Source: Bigelowiella natans CCMP2755 (lineage: Eukaryota; Cercozoa; Chlorarachniophyceae). From it: a stretch of 64,000 nt of DNA. Shown piece by piece: positions 1-11,075 of the stretch. Where the stretch lies: the NCBI GenBank assembly GCA_000320545.1, contig ADNK01000778.1, positions 1-64,000 on the forward strand. Reading direction: 5' to 3'. The position numbers and the translations under genes were made by a program. The stretch's first letter is position 1; the number at the start of each line of letters is the position of its first letter. The notes beneath the pieces were generated by a model. It was not told the origin of the DNA, ran no database searches, and saw only the letters and a list, made by a program, of their open reading frames with translations.

Positions 1-142
1 TCGAGCAACAGGCAGCACACCAGTACTCTAGAGGTAGTAGTAGGTAGTTGTAGTAGTAGCAATGGTAGTATATATATATAAATATGTGTGTGAGGTTGGA
101 CTATAATGATGCTGATGAAGATGATGATAAATCAAGATCATT

Positions 143-144
<2 letters not shown>

Positions 145-239
<95 letters not shown>

Positions 240-248
240 GTGTATATA

Positions 249-282
<34 letters not shown>
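145..282. repeat. Compound CA / TA / TG microsatellite
   Basis: Three adjoining dinucleotide tracts: CA at about 145-187, TA at about 196-236 and TG at about 251-282. It lies just past the 3' end of the minus-strand gene whose stop is at 374-376. Long open frames here encode only His-Thr, Tyr-Ile or Cys-Val repeats and are not genes. Confidence 0.95.
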
Positions 283-284
<2 letters not shown>

Positions 285-373
285 TTACGCATGTAACTAG
301 TTGCGGCTGCATGAACTAAGCGAGCCCGTTCACGCAGTGATAAACTTCCCATATTAGTATTTAAATTATCCTT

Positions 374-1553
374 CTACGATGTAAAAACCTTACTATCACC
401 GGCTACTGTATGAACAATTACAGTTTTGTTGTCTATCCAGCGTGCAGTCCCATCGAATCCATTCTGCAAAAACACAAGGAGATTCTAATCTGTGCAAGCT
501 TCAACTCACCACAACGATACCCCTGTGTGTAGGTCCATATAACGGCCTCCACCATTGGCACCTGCAATTTTCAGCCTCCTGAAGGCATCCTTTTTGTTAG
601 CAAACTGAGCAAAGGACAGGAATTTTCTGGTGTGGTGATGTGCCTTGGGAGCGTTTGCCAGTGTAGCTGGCTGAAGGTCCAGTGCCTCAATAGAGAATTC
701 CAGATTACCTAAGCGGTGATTGAAATCATTAAAAAACAATTACCTGAAAAGAAAGTGCGGAGGGTATGTGTTGGATAAAACCTGGTCATCTCTAGCCCAG
801 TAATACAAGGAGGATATGTGCAGGAGGGAACTGAAAATTGGAATGAAAACGCTGTTATCCCGTTGAGGCGATCCTACACTTTTACAAGCGGTTGACCTCA
901 AAAAGGTTTTCGTTCTTTCCGTCGCACGTGCAAGTATGAATCCTGATGTTCAGCAGCATGTAAAGCTTTTATCTGCTTTAACAAGGCTCGAGGATGAAAG
1001 ATGAAATTATAAATTACCCGTGTTTGCGACACCTTGTGCATCCCATCTGATAGACGTGACCGTGGGAGAAAGGATGATGATACCATTTATACATAGATGC
1101 TTAACTGATTGTTATGAACGATGACGATATAACAATTACCTTGGTGCTAGTTGGAACATGAGGTCTACAGACGCTAGTGAGGGCTGTGCAAAAAGCCAAA
1201 GAGGATTCCTATACCATTCATACCAATCAAGATAGATAGATATCATGATGTTGCTTCATTAGACCGTATCGATGATATAAAACGGGGATGGTAATGTTTG
1301 TACCGAAACCAGGTCACATCAGCGTCTTGAATGCAAACGTTGTATCTGATTTGATAAAGATTGGTTGGAGACATACGCCTGATTTCTGCCTTTTTGTTTT
1401 TCAGCTTGATCACTGACCCCATTTGAGTAATCTCAGCAGCTGCAGCAGTAACTGCAACCATAGTGTCGAGGAACGCGCTAGAAGAGGGAGGGGAATATGA
1501 TTAGTATGCTGGACTCGTTGTTAGACCTTCTCTCTCTATTTCGCCTCTCCTCC

Positions 1554-1598
<45 letters not shown>

Positions 1599-2070
1599 TT
1601 TGTTCGTATGTTTGTGTGTCTTTGAATGAATCGCAGGAAGGTTGTGGACCGTGGGAGTCCTTAGAATCTGACGAGAATAAGGTTACCTTTGAAGAGGCAT
1701 TGTTAGGTTGTAGAACGAAGGCTTTGCGACCTGTACAATCGATAAACGAAGAATACAACATGAAACACAAATGGAGGCATCTAGGAGTTGAAGAAATGAC
1801 CTTCAGATTTTTCGAGACTGCTATGTTATAACTGGAAATCAATCAAAATATAAGTAAGACTACACGGACGACGTTTAATCTTTCAAGAGCATACGTTTCG
1901 ATATCGGTAGCGACTACAAGCAGCTTCGACGCTACATTAAAGTTTCTGAGAAAAAAAGAGAAGTGTGAAAAGCTAACTTGATGGAACGACTTAACAAGAG
2001 ACCACCTATACTTGGAAGTACAAACGAAGTTCAAAAGGTATTTCACAAAATGCCGATCTGTTGCTATCAA
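374..2070 (-). CDS. Unknown multi-exon protein; two 3' exons firm
   Basis: I do not recognise this gene. The last two exons are well supported: 521-708, then 374-463 ending in TAG at 374-376. They join in phase and read NLEFSIEALDLQP near the start and GANGGGRYMDLHTG at the junction, ending DSKVFTS. The residues look like a compact soluble fold with no membrane segment. Further minus-strand blocks with coding character lie upstream: about 920-975 (ending QDSYLH), 1032-1052, 1143-1180 (SVDLMFQLAP), 1260-1450 (KLKNKKAEIRRMSP), 1687-1735 and 1870-1950 (NVASKLLVVATDIETY). I could not close all their phases, so the 5' limit and start codon are not fixed. A TC microsatellite at 1556-1591 sits in a probable intron. 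The next gene on the same strand starts its 3' end only about 50 bases beyond 2070. Confidence 0.4.
1556..1591. repeat. TC microsatellite
   Basis: A run of TC dinucleotides, probably within an intron of the minus-strand gene around it. The long frame across it encodes Arg-Glu repeats and is not believable as protein. Confidence 0.9.
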
Positions 2071-2121
2071 AATTATCGTGGTCGTGTCGGGAAACCTAGG
2101 AATAATGAGGGAAAGTTAGTG

Positions 2122-3021
2122 TTAATCAGTCACACTAGCATAAGAACGGCTTGATGTGTGGCACCACTCCCGAATCTTCTTTCTCCTCTCTTTTCTCAAA
2201 GTTTCGTCCTGCGGAACAACATGACAGACAGTTTTACAGCTGCTGCAGTGCTCGAAACAACGACAACAAAAATATACTCGCACCACTGCGTACCTTGAAC
2301 GCATCAATAGCACTTTGTGCACGTTCCAGAAACTTCTTAGGAACACACTCGATACAGGAGGGATCCTTCTCACACTTAAGGGCTCGTCCCTAAAAGTGTG
2401 ATGAGATTACTTAAATCTATGTTCGAACGACGACTCAAATCCGTTGGTAGTAGTTTCCCGACATACAAAGTGCGTAGTATACCTTTGGACCTCCCTTGGA
2501 AGCCTCGCACATCTTCAATTCGCGTAACGTCTAAAATGGGGAGCAACGGGTCAAATGAGTTGCAGGGTAGAGCGCTATTCCCACGTAGCATGATACCTGA
2601 ACTCTATTGTTCATACTATACCCTTCTGGTGCATGGTCTTTCACTGAATCACAGAAGAGTTGAACAAGCAGTGAATGCATTTAACAATGCACGGCAAATA
2701 TATTGGATGAGTCTCGTATTCGCACTGACGGTTAGCAGTTTACATGGCGGTTCGTTCCGGTATAACTCTGCTTCAGTGTCAACCACCACAGTTGCAGTGT
2801 CGAATTCATCCATTGAATCGAAGGAAGGAGTAGCCGTTCCATTTGATTCGGAAACGATAACTACTGCCCCCGCATCGTTCATAACCTGTGCAGACATGCG
2901 CGCGCGGGCGCACGTATCAAGTGTACCAATTACTTATAAATCTGAACAAAGGTACAATAATAAATACCTCAAATGACGATTTACTCAGTGAGACCAATCT
3001 CTCATGATACTCCTCCGTCAT
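2122..3021 (-). CDS. Unknown 157-residue protein, six exons
   Basis: Function not recognised, but the gene model is firm. Exons in order of translation are 2968-3021, 2744-2885, 2597-2643, 2483-2530, 2294-2389 and 2122-2208. All boundaries are GT-AG and the phases close to 474 bases including the TAA at 2122-2124. The start MTEEYHERL is the first ATG after an upstream stop. The N-terminal half is acidic and rich in Val, Thr and Ser (MDEFDTATVVVDTEAEL). The middle has five cysteines (LKCEKDPSCIECVP), which could be a small metal-binding or disulfide unit. The C-terminus is strongly basic (KERRKKIREW). No signal peptide or membrane segment is visible. It is transcribed away from the plus-strand gene beginning near 3197, leaving under 200 bases for a shared promoter. 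Confidence 0.72.
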
Positions 3022-3196
3022 CAAAAACCGCCCTATTATACAGATCGGGTGCGAATCATCTAGTTAAATGCACACCCACACACACGAGCAATGGAAGACG
3101 GAACCAGCTATTGAAGCAAAGAGAACGAAACCCAGAAGGCATAGAGCTGTCCTGGCGATTCCCATTGAACCGCTGAATTGGCTGCAAGCTTGTCAG

Positions 3197-5854
3197 GGCT
3201 AAGGTTCTAATCCCAAAGCTTGGAGAGCACACAGACACGTCACTCAGCCTAATTGATCCGAAGGCCGCCGAGCGACGCTTCAAAAACACGTTCGTTTTTT
3301 ATCGGGAAAACATTGTCGTAGGAATAAAATACCACCAATTTTGTAACGGCACTGCAGGCTGTCGGGGTGAGCGTTTCTATGCGTTTCTACAGACGTTTCT
3401 CGCTGTTTCCCGTTACATGTACTACGGCCAGACGACAGCATCGTAGTCTAGATCGAGATCTCCAGATCTACAGGTAGAACTAGATCTATCGAGCAAATCA
3501 GATTCACGCCTGAGAAAGAGGCCCTCTCCCCCCAACCTTAACACTAGTGCAACCTAACGTGAAGAACCCCGTTTCTGGAAAGCAGCATGGCGGTAGTTCA
3601 ATTAATTCACATATTCGCGTAAATTTCGAGAGGAAATATAGAGATGGGAACCACACGACTAAGTGAGATCTCTTTTTGGTGTTCTCAAGAATCAATTTCG
3701 GAACCCCGTGATGGATGACGATGACGACTATACCTTGGTATGCCACATTCACAATTTGTGGTTGTTCAACAAATAAAGAACTTGAATGTAGGACGATATT
3801 GAGAAAGAGCTCGAAAATGACTTCGACGGCACCGGGCAAACTCCAGCATCTAGTGTACTTAAACTTTATAAAGTGTTTCTTTCTCTGACGTCCCACATGA
3901 TCACCGACACCTTGAGTAGACATAACTTTTGAAACTATTTCCCCCAATGTATTTACAGAGAAAGCTGAAGTCCAGTCCCCGCGATGTTCGCAAGTTGAAA
4001 GGGGATGATTTAAAACAAGCAAGTGCGTATGTGTAAACCACAATTATCACGCAAGCATCCCTACTTCCTAATGATTTGCTCTTCGTAGTACGCTGAATAT
4101 TTTACATTTCAGTTGCAAACAAGTACAACTTGAAGCTGAAGAAAAAGAAAAAGGACGATGACGACATGGTAGCAACTTTGAGACCAATGAATGCGACAGT
4201 TAAGATGATGTATTACCATACTTTGAGGGAAAAGGCGGCATTTCTTACAATGAATACTTTCAAAACACAATATAGTGGAAAGTCTTAGTACCAACCTAGC
4301 AACTATGAGCATACCCATGACAGGAAAAACCTTTTTGTGTTGTAGCCCGCCAACCTAGGCGAACCATCTATAGGAAGCACAAGTGCGTCGCCTGGGCCGA
4401 GGGTCGAGAAGGAAGATGATGATTTGAAGGTAAACAAGTAGCAATTTTTCCAGAACTGTATGATTGCAAATCAATTCCCATCCAAAAAGTCGCCATAATC
4501 TTGAATGCGTTCTTTTCTTCCTGGGGTGTAGTGTAGATCGCTTTCTCTTCCCTTATCAAAATGAACTGACAAACAATTATTTATTTGTCGTGCATACGGT
4601 TAAATATACATCGCAGAAGACTGAGCTCCAACGCGGTTTCAAATACTTCCTCTATCATCATCACACACTTCTTTCCGTCCTCTGTGTAAAGCATCAAAGC
4701 GACCTCCCACGCTATGCGCGCGCATATCTTTTCCTCTTTGATCTGGAGACAAATCTGATGTTCGCCCTCACCCTCCGTGAAAGCGGATTGGATTTCGGGG
4801 AAAGGTTGTTCCTGACCGTCTTCCTATGCCTCATCATCTCTTTTTTGATGTCGTCTATCTTCAAGAACGTTGGGTTCAACCAGGTGAGAATACGAGCGAC
4901 TGGCATGCATGCATGACATATCATCGGACCATGCATGTTTCCAAGAAGAGATGGCCCTAATGTTCGCCTTTGTTTGTTCGCCTTATCTTCTTCTCATCTC
5001 TCCCAACAGATGATGTCTGGGCGGCATTGTTGCGGCAAATTCATAACGCTTGGCCTTTTGATGTTCGTACCTTCGGCAATCTTGCTTTCGGTTATCGCTG
5101 TATATACCATGCGCCAGCCGGATGGAGGGCAGATGGCACGTAATATATAAACATAATACTGATCAGTTACTGTTAATGTTCGTATTTTCGCCGATCTACC
5201 ATTTCTCCATGATTTTCTTTGTGTGCATCCCTTCGTCGGTGCGATGGTAGCAGTAGCGACCGGTACAACACGAGTTGGAATTGTTATGAGATTGTGATTT
5301 TGACGAAGTTCATGCGTGTTTCTTCTTTTTGTTTTGTGGTGCCATAGTTATTCTATTCACTTGCTCGTGTGTTATAACCTGGATAATGGAAGTACTCATT
5401 TGGTACTTCGTCTACGATTGCTGCAAAGCGTATTGTTCGGTAAGTATTGATATTGCAGAAAGATGATGCAAATTATCAGACGCACGTTATTAGATGCAAG
5501 TAGAAGAAGAAGAAGAAGAAACTATGTTAATATTGGGAAAATGCTCGCGGCATCTATCATTAACTATTAACCGAAATACTTATCCTGCTATTACAGTGTT
5601 TCCTATGCTGCTGTCCAAATCTTCTGGATGACGCTGAAGTCGCTCAAGCTGACATTGACTATAAGAAGAAGGTGGGTGCCATGAAAGTTCGCTCGTTGAT
5701 TACATGCAAAATAAGCTATCCTCCCAGCGATGTCCTTTTGTCGTGGTTTTCCCTTTTAACGCCAGCACAACATGCACCAAGATTTGAATACTCAAACCAA
5801 CTAACCGCATTGCTTTTTCAGAAAGAGGAAGAACATGCACGAGACATTGCCTAG
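3197..5854 (+). CDS. Polycystin/GAIN-type multipass membrane protein (5' end partial)
   Basis: The 3' half is clear: exons 4617-4881, about 5011-5138, about 5349-5440, about 5596-5671 and 5822-5854 (TAG at 5852-5854). The exon at 4617-4881 reads HHHTLLSVLCVKHQSDLPRYARAYL. This matches the short conserved block before the membrane bundle of polycystin-1-like and other GAIN-domain proteins, where a His-Pro/Leu-Ser-Val motif precedes paired arginines. At least three hydrophobic helices follow, then a Cys-rich juxtamembrane stretch (CFLCCCPNLLDD) that looks palmitoylated, and a lysine-rich tail. Upstream blocks 3197-3366 and 3393-3442 join in phase; 4112-4168 and 4349-4429 are Lys/Asp- and Ser/Pro-rich. 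I could not link the exon near 4453-4530 in phase, and found no start codon. Family assignment is by motif memory only; another multipass family remains possible. Confidence 0.5.
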
Positions 5855-6896
5855 ATAGGTACGTTCAACAATCGTTTAAGTCTGGTGTCGGAATCTGCCA
5901 GCGATTGTTGGAAATCATACATGATAATGTCGCGCTTTAAGGTCACGTCTTCGGCGCCTAAATATAAATCGCTGTGGAGCGTAGATTCTGATATTTATAT
6001 TAAAAACTATCATAGAGATACGTTGGCTATGTACGTTTTCCAAATGTAGTCATTATCGGTACGGATGATAATTATTGTATCGTATTTGCTATATGGACAT
6101 ATATGTCTATGCTGTTGCTAACAATGTAGCAGCTATGTAAAATCAACAACATATTCGTGTATAGCGCTACTAGTACCACACGTGCATATTAATCGTAGCG
6201 TTTGCGACAGTGTATGGTTATTAAACTGCTACGTGAGCAGCATGCCCTCTCTATTGAGCAAAAAGCAATACACATGTACGCGTAGTTACTTTCATTGTGT
6301 AGTACAGCGCTATGTGCAATTGCTCAGGTAATAGTTTACACGCCACATTACACTACGTACGTAGTAAGGTGGTATTACTAGTACCGTGCAAGCAACGCTT
6401 ATTGTCTACACGCGCACATGTGCGTGCGTGGGAAGCGCTACGTTTGTATTACTGAGCACGTAAGATGGATGTAATTAATCAATTAAATTTGTTCAATGAC
6501 TAGTAATGGTCACTCTTGCATGTAGCTATTCAATGCAGCGGCTACAGCGCTAATGTTAAATCTGTTGGTTTCCGCTATGATACGATGTGTTTCATGCAAT
6601 CAAATGCATGTTGTTTCGGTCTGGAATGTCGCGCATTTCGCGCAGCAGTTCGTGTTTTCTTTTCATCACATGTCAATCTGTGCACGTGACAACAGCGGGC
6701 TTATCTATATAGCTATGGCTCTATTCACACTGTTCGAAAGCAATGAAACGCAACGTGTACGTGCATGAGCATGGTCCATAGCGTCCAAAAATAATACAAA
6801 TGTGCGAGGTGGTTGCGTAAGCCGAGGCGGCGTTCAACGATAAGATAGGCGTATCGTACATGCAACAACAAAGCATGCAAGTTGGCTTAATTTTTG
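5855..6896. other. Convergent intergenic spacer, no gene seen
   Basis: About 1 kb between the 3' ends of two convergent genes. It lacks microsatellites and any coding block. It is rich in short self-complementary words such as TGCA, TACGTA, AGCGCT and GTAGC. The same texture recurs in the other convergent spacers of this window (see findings). Confidence 0.6.
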
Positions 6897-7334
6897 TCAC
6901 ACAGCAAACTTTTTGCACTTGGTCTCCGTACTTTTGCCAGTGCCAATACTGTAGAAGTAAACTCCTCCTGCTACGATACAGCTAGCGACGATGGCAAAAC
7001 CTAGATTTTATGTTTCAATTAAGGTGATCACATGAAACAAACTATCACATCCCATAATCAACCACAAACACATACACACGTACAAATATACACACATGAA
7101 TATTGTACTATTATTTTCAAAAATATGTACAAAGTTGTATGTCTGCAGCTACACATTTATGTGTATGCAGGTGAATGTATACACAGAAATATGGGAAATA
7201 TAACTAATCTCAGTATAGTTGCTAATAAGTCTCCATGGAGAACTTACAATTGGCTCGCTACAATACTATAGATATCTATAACCTCGGAGCGGTATATTCA
7301 GAACTAAAAAGCCTAGTGCGGCGTCCGACGCCAT
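6897..7334 (-). CDS. 51-residue single-pass membrane protein
   Basis: Two exons, 7283-7334 and 6897-7000, split by a 282-base AT-rich intron with GT-AG borders. The phases close exactly to 52 codons including TGA at 6897-6899. The protein starts MASDAALGFLVLNIPLR and carries one hydrophobic helix (GFAIVASCIVAGGVYFY) followed by a short basic tail ending TKCKKFAV. The size and layout resemble small organelle inner-membrane or tail-anchored subunits, but I do not recognise a family. It is too short for most gene callers. It lies tail-to-tail with the plus-strand membrane-protein gene ending at 5854. Confidence 0.6.
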
Positions 7335-7571
7335 CTTTGCACACAAACGCAAAACTTAATTACATTCTATGCATTGACGGCACCAGTAAGTAGCATACAC
7401 AATACGATTATTCTATTTCTAATGGAAACTCATGCTTCGACGAAAGACCTGGCATGCCATTGCGATTGTTTTCCGCACAGAATCCAACCGTTTCATAAAT
7501 ATACTGTTTGGAGAAGGCGGAGAGGAGAAGGGGGAGGAGGGGGAGGAGGAGGAAGAGCAGCGTATGCAGTA

Positions 7572-7940
7572 TCATTTAAGAATTGCAAATTGCATGCTGT
7601 GCTCCAATCGGCAGCAGTCGTAGCATAATACACGCGATTCTCCTTTGAGGAAGTATTCTCGAGAGGCATGAAATATGAAGACATTGAATAGGGAAACGGT
7701 AGCATATCCTGGTTGATTTAAATCATGCTCTCTGCTTATTAGTACACGCCAAATTTTTTTATTAATATCAGGCGACCACACAGCAAGTATTAGCAACCAC
7801 TGCTGCTGCAGAAGCGTCACTATCAGGAGGTCAGATTTCCACCATTTCACTCCTTTGGCTCTATCGACCAACCTTGTGAGGATTCCTCCTAGCGATAGCG
7901 AAAGTACCAATACATAAGCTTTCCAGTCGTAATCTGACAT
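7572..7940 (-). CDS. Possible small membrane protein, 122 codons or spliced
   Basis: The start MSDYDWKAYVLVLSLSLGGILTR at 7940-7873 is convincing: an acidic N-terminus followed by one hydrophobic helix. A good GT donor lies at 7872. Read without splicing, the frame continues to 7572 and adds a second hydrophobic stretch (LLILAVW), giving 122 residues. If the donor is used, I could not choose the next exon with certainty. The G-rich tract opposite 7512-7558 falls at the end of the frame and argues against using the whole of it. Function unknown. Confidence 0.4.
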   Translation of the reverse strand: MSDYDWKAYVLVLSLSLGGILTRLVDRAKGVKWWKSDLLIVTLLQQQWLLILAVWSPDINKKIWRVLISREHDLNQPGYATVSLFNVFIFHASREYFLKGESRVLCYDCCRLEHSMQFAILK

Positions 7941-8085
7941 TTATTCAAAGAAGAGAAGAGGGGCATCAGGCGTAGGACAAGAATTTGGCCAGCAGTGGAG
8001 GAAAAGCGGTTAGAATCGTCAAGAAGAAAGGTAAATGGAGGGGCAGGGAGAGAAAAGGTCAGAAAGGGTATCTTCCTTTATTGGT

Positions 8086-8086
<1 letters not shown>

Positions 8087-8124
<38 letters not shown>

Positions 8125-8130
8125 CACATA
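8087..8130. repeat. CA microsatellite
   Basis: A run of CA dinucleotides with one interruption, lying upstream of the plus-strand gene that starts at 8300. Confidence 0.9.
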
Positions 8131-8299
8131 TCAAACAGAGTAAAGCAAACAAACCAAGCATCCAAGTAGCTAACGAATTGTATGTTCCGCCGCCTTCCCC
8201 CGTCCCCTCCTTAATCGTAGTGCTGCTACTGCTAGCGTCGCTTCTTCCCCCCAACGCTGCTATAGCTGCTTTTTCACCACTACTACCAGCACCACCACT

Positions 8300-8953
8300 A
8301 TGATGGTGGCTAACAACAGATTGCGGGCCAAGTTGGAAGAAATACAGAACGAATTGATAGATAGCACCTGCAGAGCGTACGTATGGGTGTGGAAGTATTT
8401 AATGATTGAATGGAGAGCGTTGAAAACATATCTGGAACAGCAACATCAGCTTCAGCATCAGCGACGACGCAATATGGACGCTCCAACGAATACAATGATA
8501 AGTGATTCTCTGCTACGTCTACTACTACTACTACTACTACTACTACTATTGATGCTGCTTCTATTACCAAGAATGAGATTATTCGTATATAAGTAGAAGT
8601 TCTGAACGTTCTGTGACACACCAATAGCAGCAGCAGCACCAGAATATATGAATCAAACGTTTAAAGACCACCAGCCTGTCGACTCTCTGGAGAACTTACT
8701 ATGAGATTGTTGAAGTTATTATGCATGATATCAAATGTATGAGGTCTGTCTTCTTTCATTCATTCTTCTTCTTCATTATCGTGATCTTCTTCTTCTTCTT
8801 CTTTTCGTAATTACAATCGACAGATTGTAGTTTCTCTTTACGAGAAGTTCAAAGTAAACCGCGGCAAGTACGACCAAGATTATCTAAGAGGAGGAAGAGG
8901 TGGAAGAGGTGAGAAGGAGAGAGCAAGAGAGCGAGAGGGCGAGAGAGAGAGAA

Positions 8954-9008
<55 letters not shown>

Positions 9009-9222
9009 GAAATCCAGCTGCAGATGTAACCATATTTACACAGAAAGGAGCAGCAGACGACACTTGATGTGTACGTCGGTCGTTCTACCTATCATATTGT
9101 TCTTAATGCTAACTGGAGGATTTTTAAAAACGACTGCTCTTGCTACTACCACTACTACTGCTGCTGCTACTGTTACCTCGATCATCACAAGTACACGCGC
9201 AAATGACGGGCTGACGACATAG
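8300..9222 (+). CDS. 131-residue coiled-coil / single-pass membrane protein
   Basis: Four exons close in phase: 8300-8376, 8675-8736, 8831-8908 and 9044-9222, with TAG at 9220-9222. The start is the first of two ATGs (MMVANNRLRAKLEEIQNELI), which begins an amphipathic helix likely to be a coiled coil. Exon 2 (TLWRTYYEIVEVIMHDIK) and exon 3 (LYEKFKVNRGKYDQDYL) are also helical, followed by a GGRGGR run. Exon 4 holds one hydrophobic helix (VVLPIILFLMLTGGFL) and a Thr-rich tail. Introns contain a CTA tract (about 8515-8549) and a GA/GAAA tract (8928-9012). A cryptic donor at 9190 in exon 4 would join in phase with the exon at 9418, so this gene and the next may be one. Function unknown. Confidence 0.55.
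8928..9012. repeat. Imperfect GA / GAAA microsatellite in an intron
   Basis: Purine-only tract of GA units broken by regularly spaced GAAA steps, inside the third intron of the gene at 8300-9222. Confidence 0.9.
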
Positions 9223-9257
9223 GTCGTCGCAGCTTCGATACTTCCACCATCTTTGAA

Positions 9258-9258
<1 letters not shown>

Positions 9259-9286
<28 letters not shown>
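9259..9286. repeat. AT microsatellite
   Basis: AT dinucleotide run between the stop at 9222 and the coding block at 9418. Confidence 0.9.
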
Positions 9287-9288
<2 letters not shown>

Positions 9289-9417
9289 TGGGATTGTGAG
9301 GGCGGGTATTGGAGGGGTACAAATAATGAAAATATGATGGTGATGACGGGGAGCGATGTGCTAATGGTGCTGCTAACATACGTCTATAATCCGCTCTCTA
9401 TCCACACACCTTGTAAG

Positions 9418-10090
9418 GGAGTACTGCCACCATTCTGCGGATCTGCCTCTTGGAGCAGCCTGATAACAATGATAACTACATCAATTCTATTGCGATTCTG
9501 AACAAAAATACGCTGCTCAGTGAGTATCTGATCCAGTGGCCGATAAGATCTATGCTAATTCAAGTTCTGTTACGAATTACATTGCCGCAAACTGGTCCAA
9601 AGCACATCCAATGGTGATAAAGCATAGCCCTGTGATAAGACCGATCGATCACCAACCAAAAGCAGAATCACATTTATAATCATATATCTCTTCTCCCTCC
9701 TCTTCTAATTTCGTAGATTTAGTAGAAGTAGGATTACCAGCCCATTGTAGCAGCGAAAGCCTTTTCTGGAAGAAGATCGACCACACGACGCCCATGCATA
9801 CAATCTTGAGCTGTGGGGTTAATACACAGTGCCGAACGTTCACGCACTCTTTCTTTCTCTCTGACATGTGTAGGTGTGTGGGTGTGTGCACGTGTTGTGA
9901 AGGATGCATTTATACCGATCCGAGCATGGTGAGTGTCCTTGGGTCGATGGTTTGTAGTGCGATGAGGTTAATAGCGTCCACACACATGTACAATCCAGAC
10001 GGGATCTGTGTTGTGCATCCACATCAGGATCACAATAATGATCGACAATACGCTATCCTGTTGGCACACCACTATTACTACCATGAATGA
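9418..10090 (+). CDS. Two joined exons of an unknown protein
   Basis: Exon 9418-9519 reads ILRICLLEQPDNNDNYINSI and ends at a consensus GTGAGT donor. Exon 9717-10090 follows a pyrimidine-rich acceptor, joins in phase (LVEVGLPAHC) and runs to a TGA at 10088-10090. The first exon and the start of the second have strong coding character. The Cys-rich stretch around 9860-9905 is weaker and could be intronic, since it also contains an acceptor at about 9873 and a GTGAGT donor at 9930. No start codon is assigned. The exons may be the 3' part of the gene starting at 8300, because a cryptic donor there leaves the matching phase. Confidence 0.4.
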
Positions 10091-11075
10091 GAGGAGCATT
10101 CTTCGGTGCTTCTTTAACCTTTTTTGGTAGATATTATATAAATATATTGTGTATTGACTTTATTGTTGAGGATGGATAATTAAGTAGATCTTAATTCTCA
10201 CTGAGTCCAAAGCTGATTCAAGGTACCCTCCAATGTCACAAAGTACCTTATAGGATAGAACACCAAAGTTACATTACTTCTTGTCAAATTAGTAAGGTGT
10301 GCATATACAGCGCACCCGACAGAAAGCAGGATTTTCAATAGTGTGCACTCCATAACGACAACCTGATAATAATCATTGGATCATCGCGGCACATAGTAAC
10401 GATTAGGGCAGAGTTGAGTGTTAAGCGCTAACAAATAGGCTATTTAACTGTACGTACAAATTTGTTGAGGTTGCCCCCATTTCGCTCGATTGCATGAGCG
10501 CTGAGCTTTGCGATCGAAAATATAAGAACATACCCCAAGAAAATCTGACGGTATAAAACAGACTCTCTCATACAATAATAGATGACATAGATATCACCTA
10601 GTCAGGGCTTTATTTTCTCAAATCGATCCCTCTATTGTCGTCGATAAGTAAGATAAGTGCAGAACCAGCTGTTTATCCAGAGTGTCCAGCCCGAGAATCA
10701 TGCTCCTAGAACGCTACAGCAACTCTAACACCCCTTTTAAAGAGGAAGATGGTGTAGATTCGATCTACAGGTTGGAGGGGCCCCCACACCCTCCCACGGA
10801 GATGACCCATGCTCCCAGTGCTCTCTGGAAGACGACCATTCGGTTGTGGTTCCACACCTTCTTGTATATTCGTATTCCGTGTCGCATGTTGGAAACGGCA
10901 TGTTATCGGTTCTATTTTTCATTTTTACAAGTTGTCGCACCTTGGAAATGACATGTTGTTCGGGTTGGAGTTTTCCTTCGGAACTTGATCCGCCTCGGAG
11001 CTTTCTTGTGTGAGAAAGCAGCGAGGGTAGGAGGAGGGAAGGCGCCCCCTGCACGCATTCGTCTCTCAATAGTGG
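10091..11075. other. Intergenic, no supported gene
   Basis: About 1 kb before the PARG-like gene. Open frames exist on both strands at 10680-11070, but they lack splice-consistent neighbours, recognisable motifs and natural residue usage. I see no RNA gene or repeat. Confidence 0.5.

Noticed and set aside
28-312. Overlapping frames with long His-Thr, Tyr-Ile and Cys-Val runs
   Set aside because: They are translations of dinucleotide repeats; the same pattern appears at about 8090, 9255, 27370, 32070, 33030, 51260, 55450 and 56040 with no coding support.
7493-7705. Frames reading poly-Pro or poly-Gly near 7512-7560
   Set aside because: Produced by a GGA/GAG-rich tract; no motif, no splice support.
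10682-11069. Overlapping open frames on both strands (89 and 110 codons)
   Set aside because: Residue usage is unnatural, there is no splice-consistent partner, and neither contains a recognisable motif.
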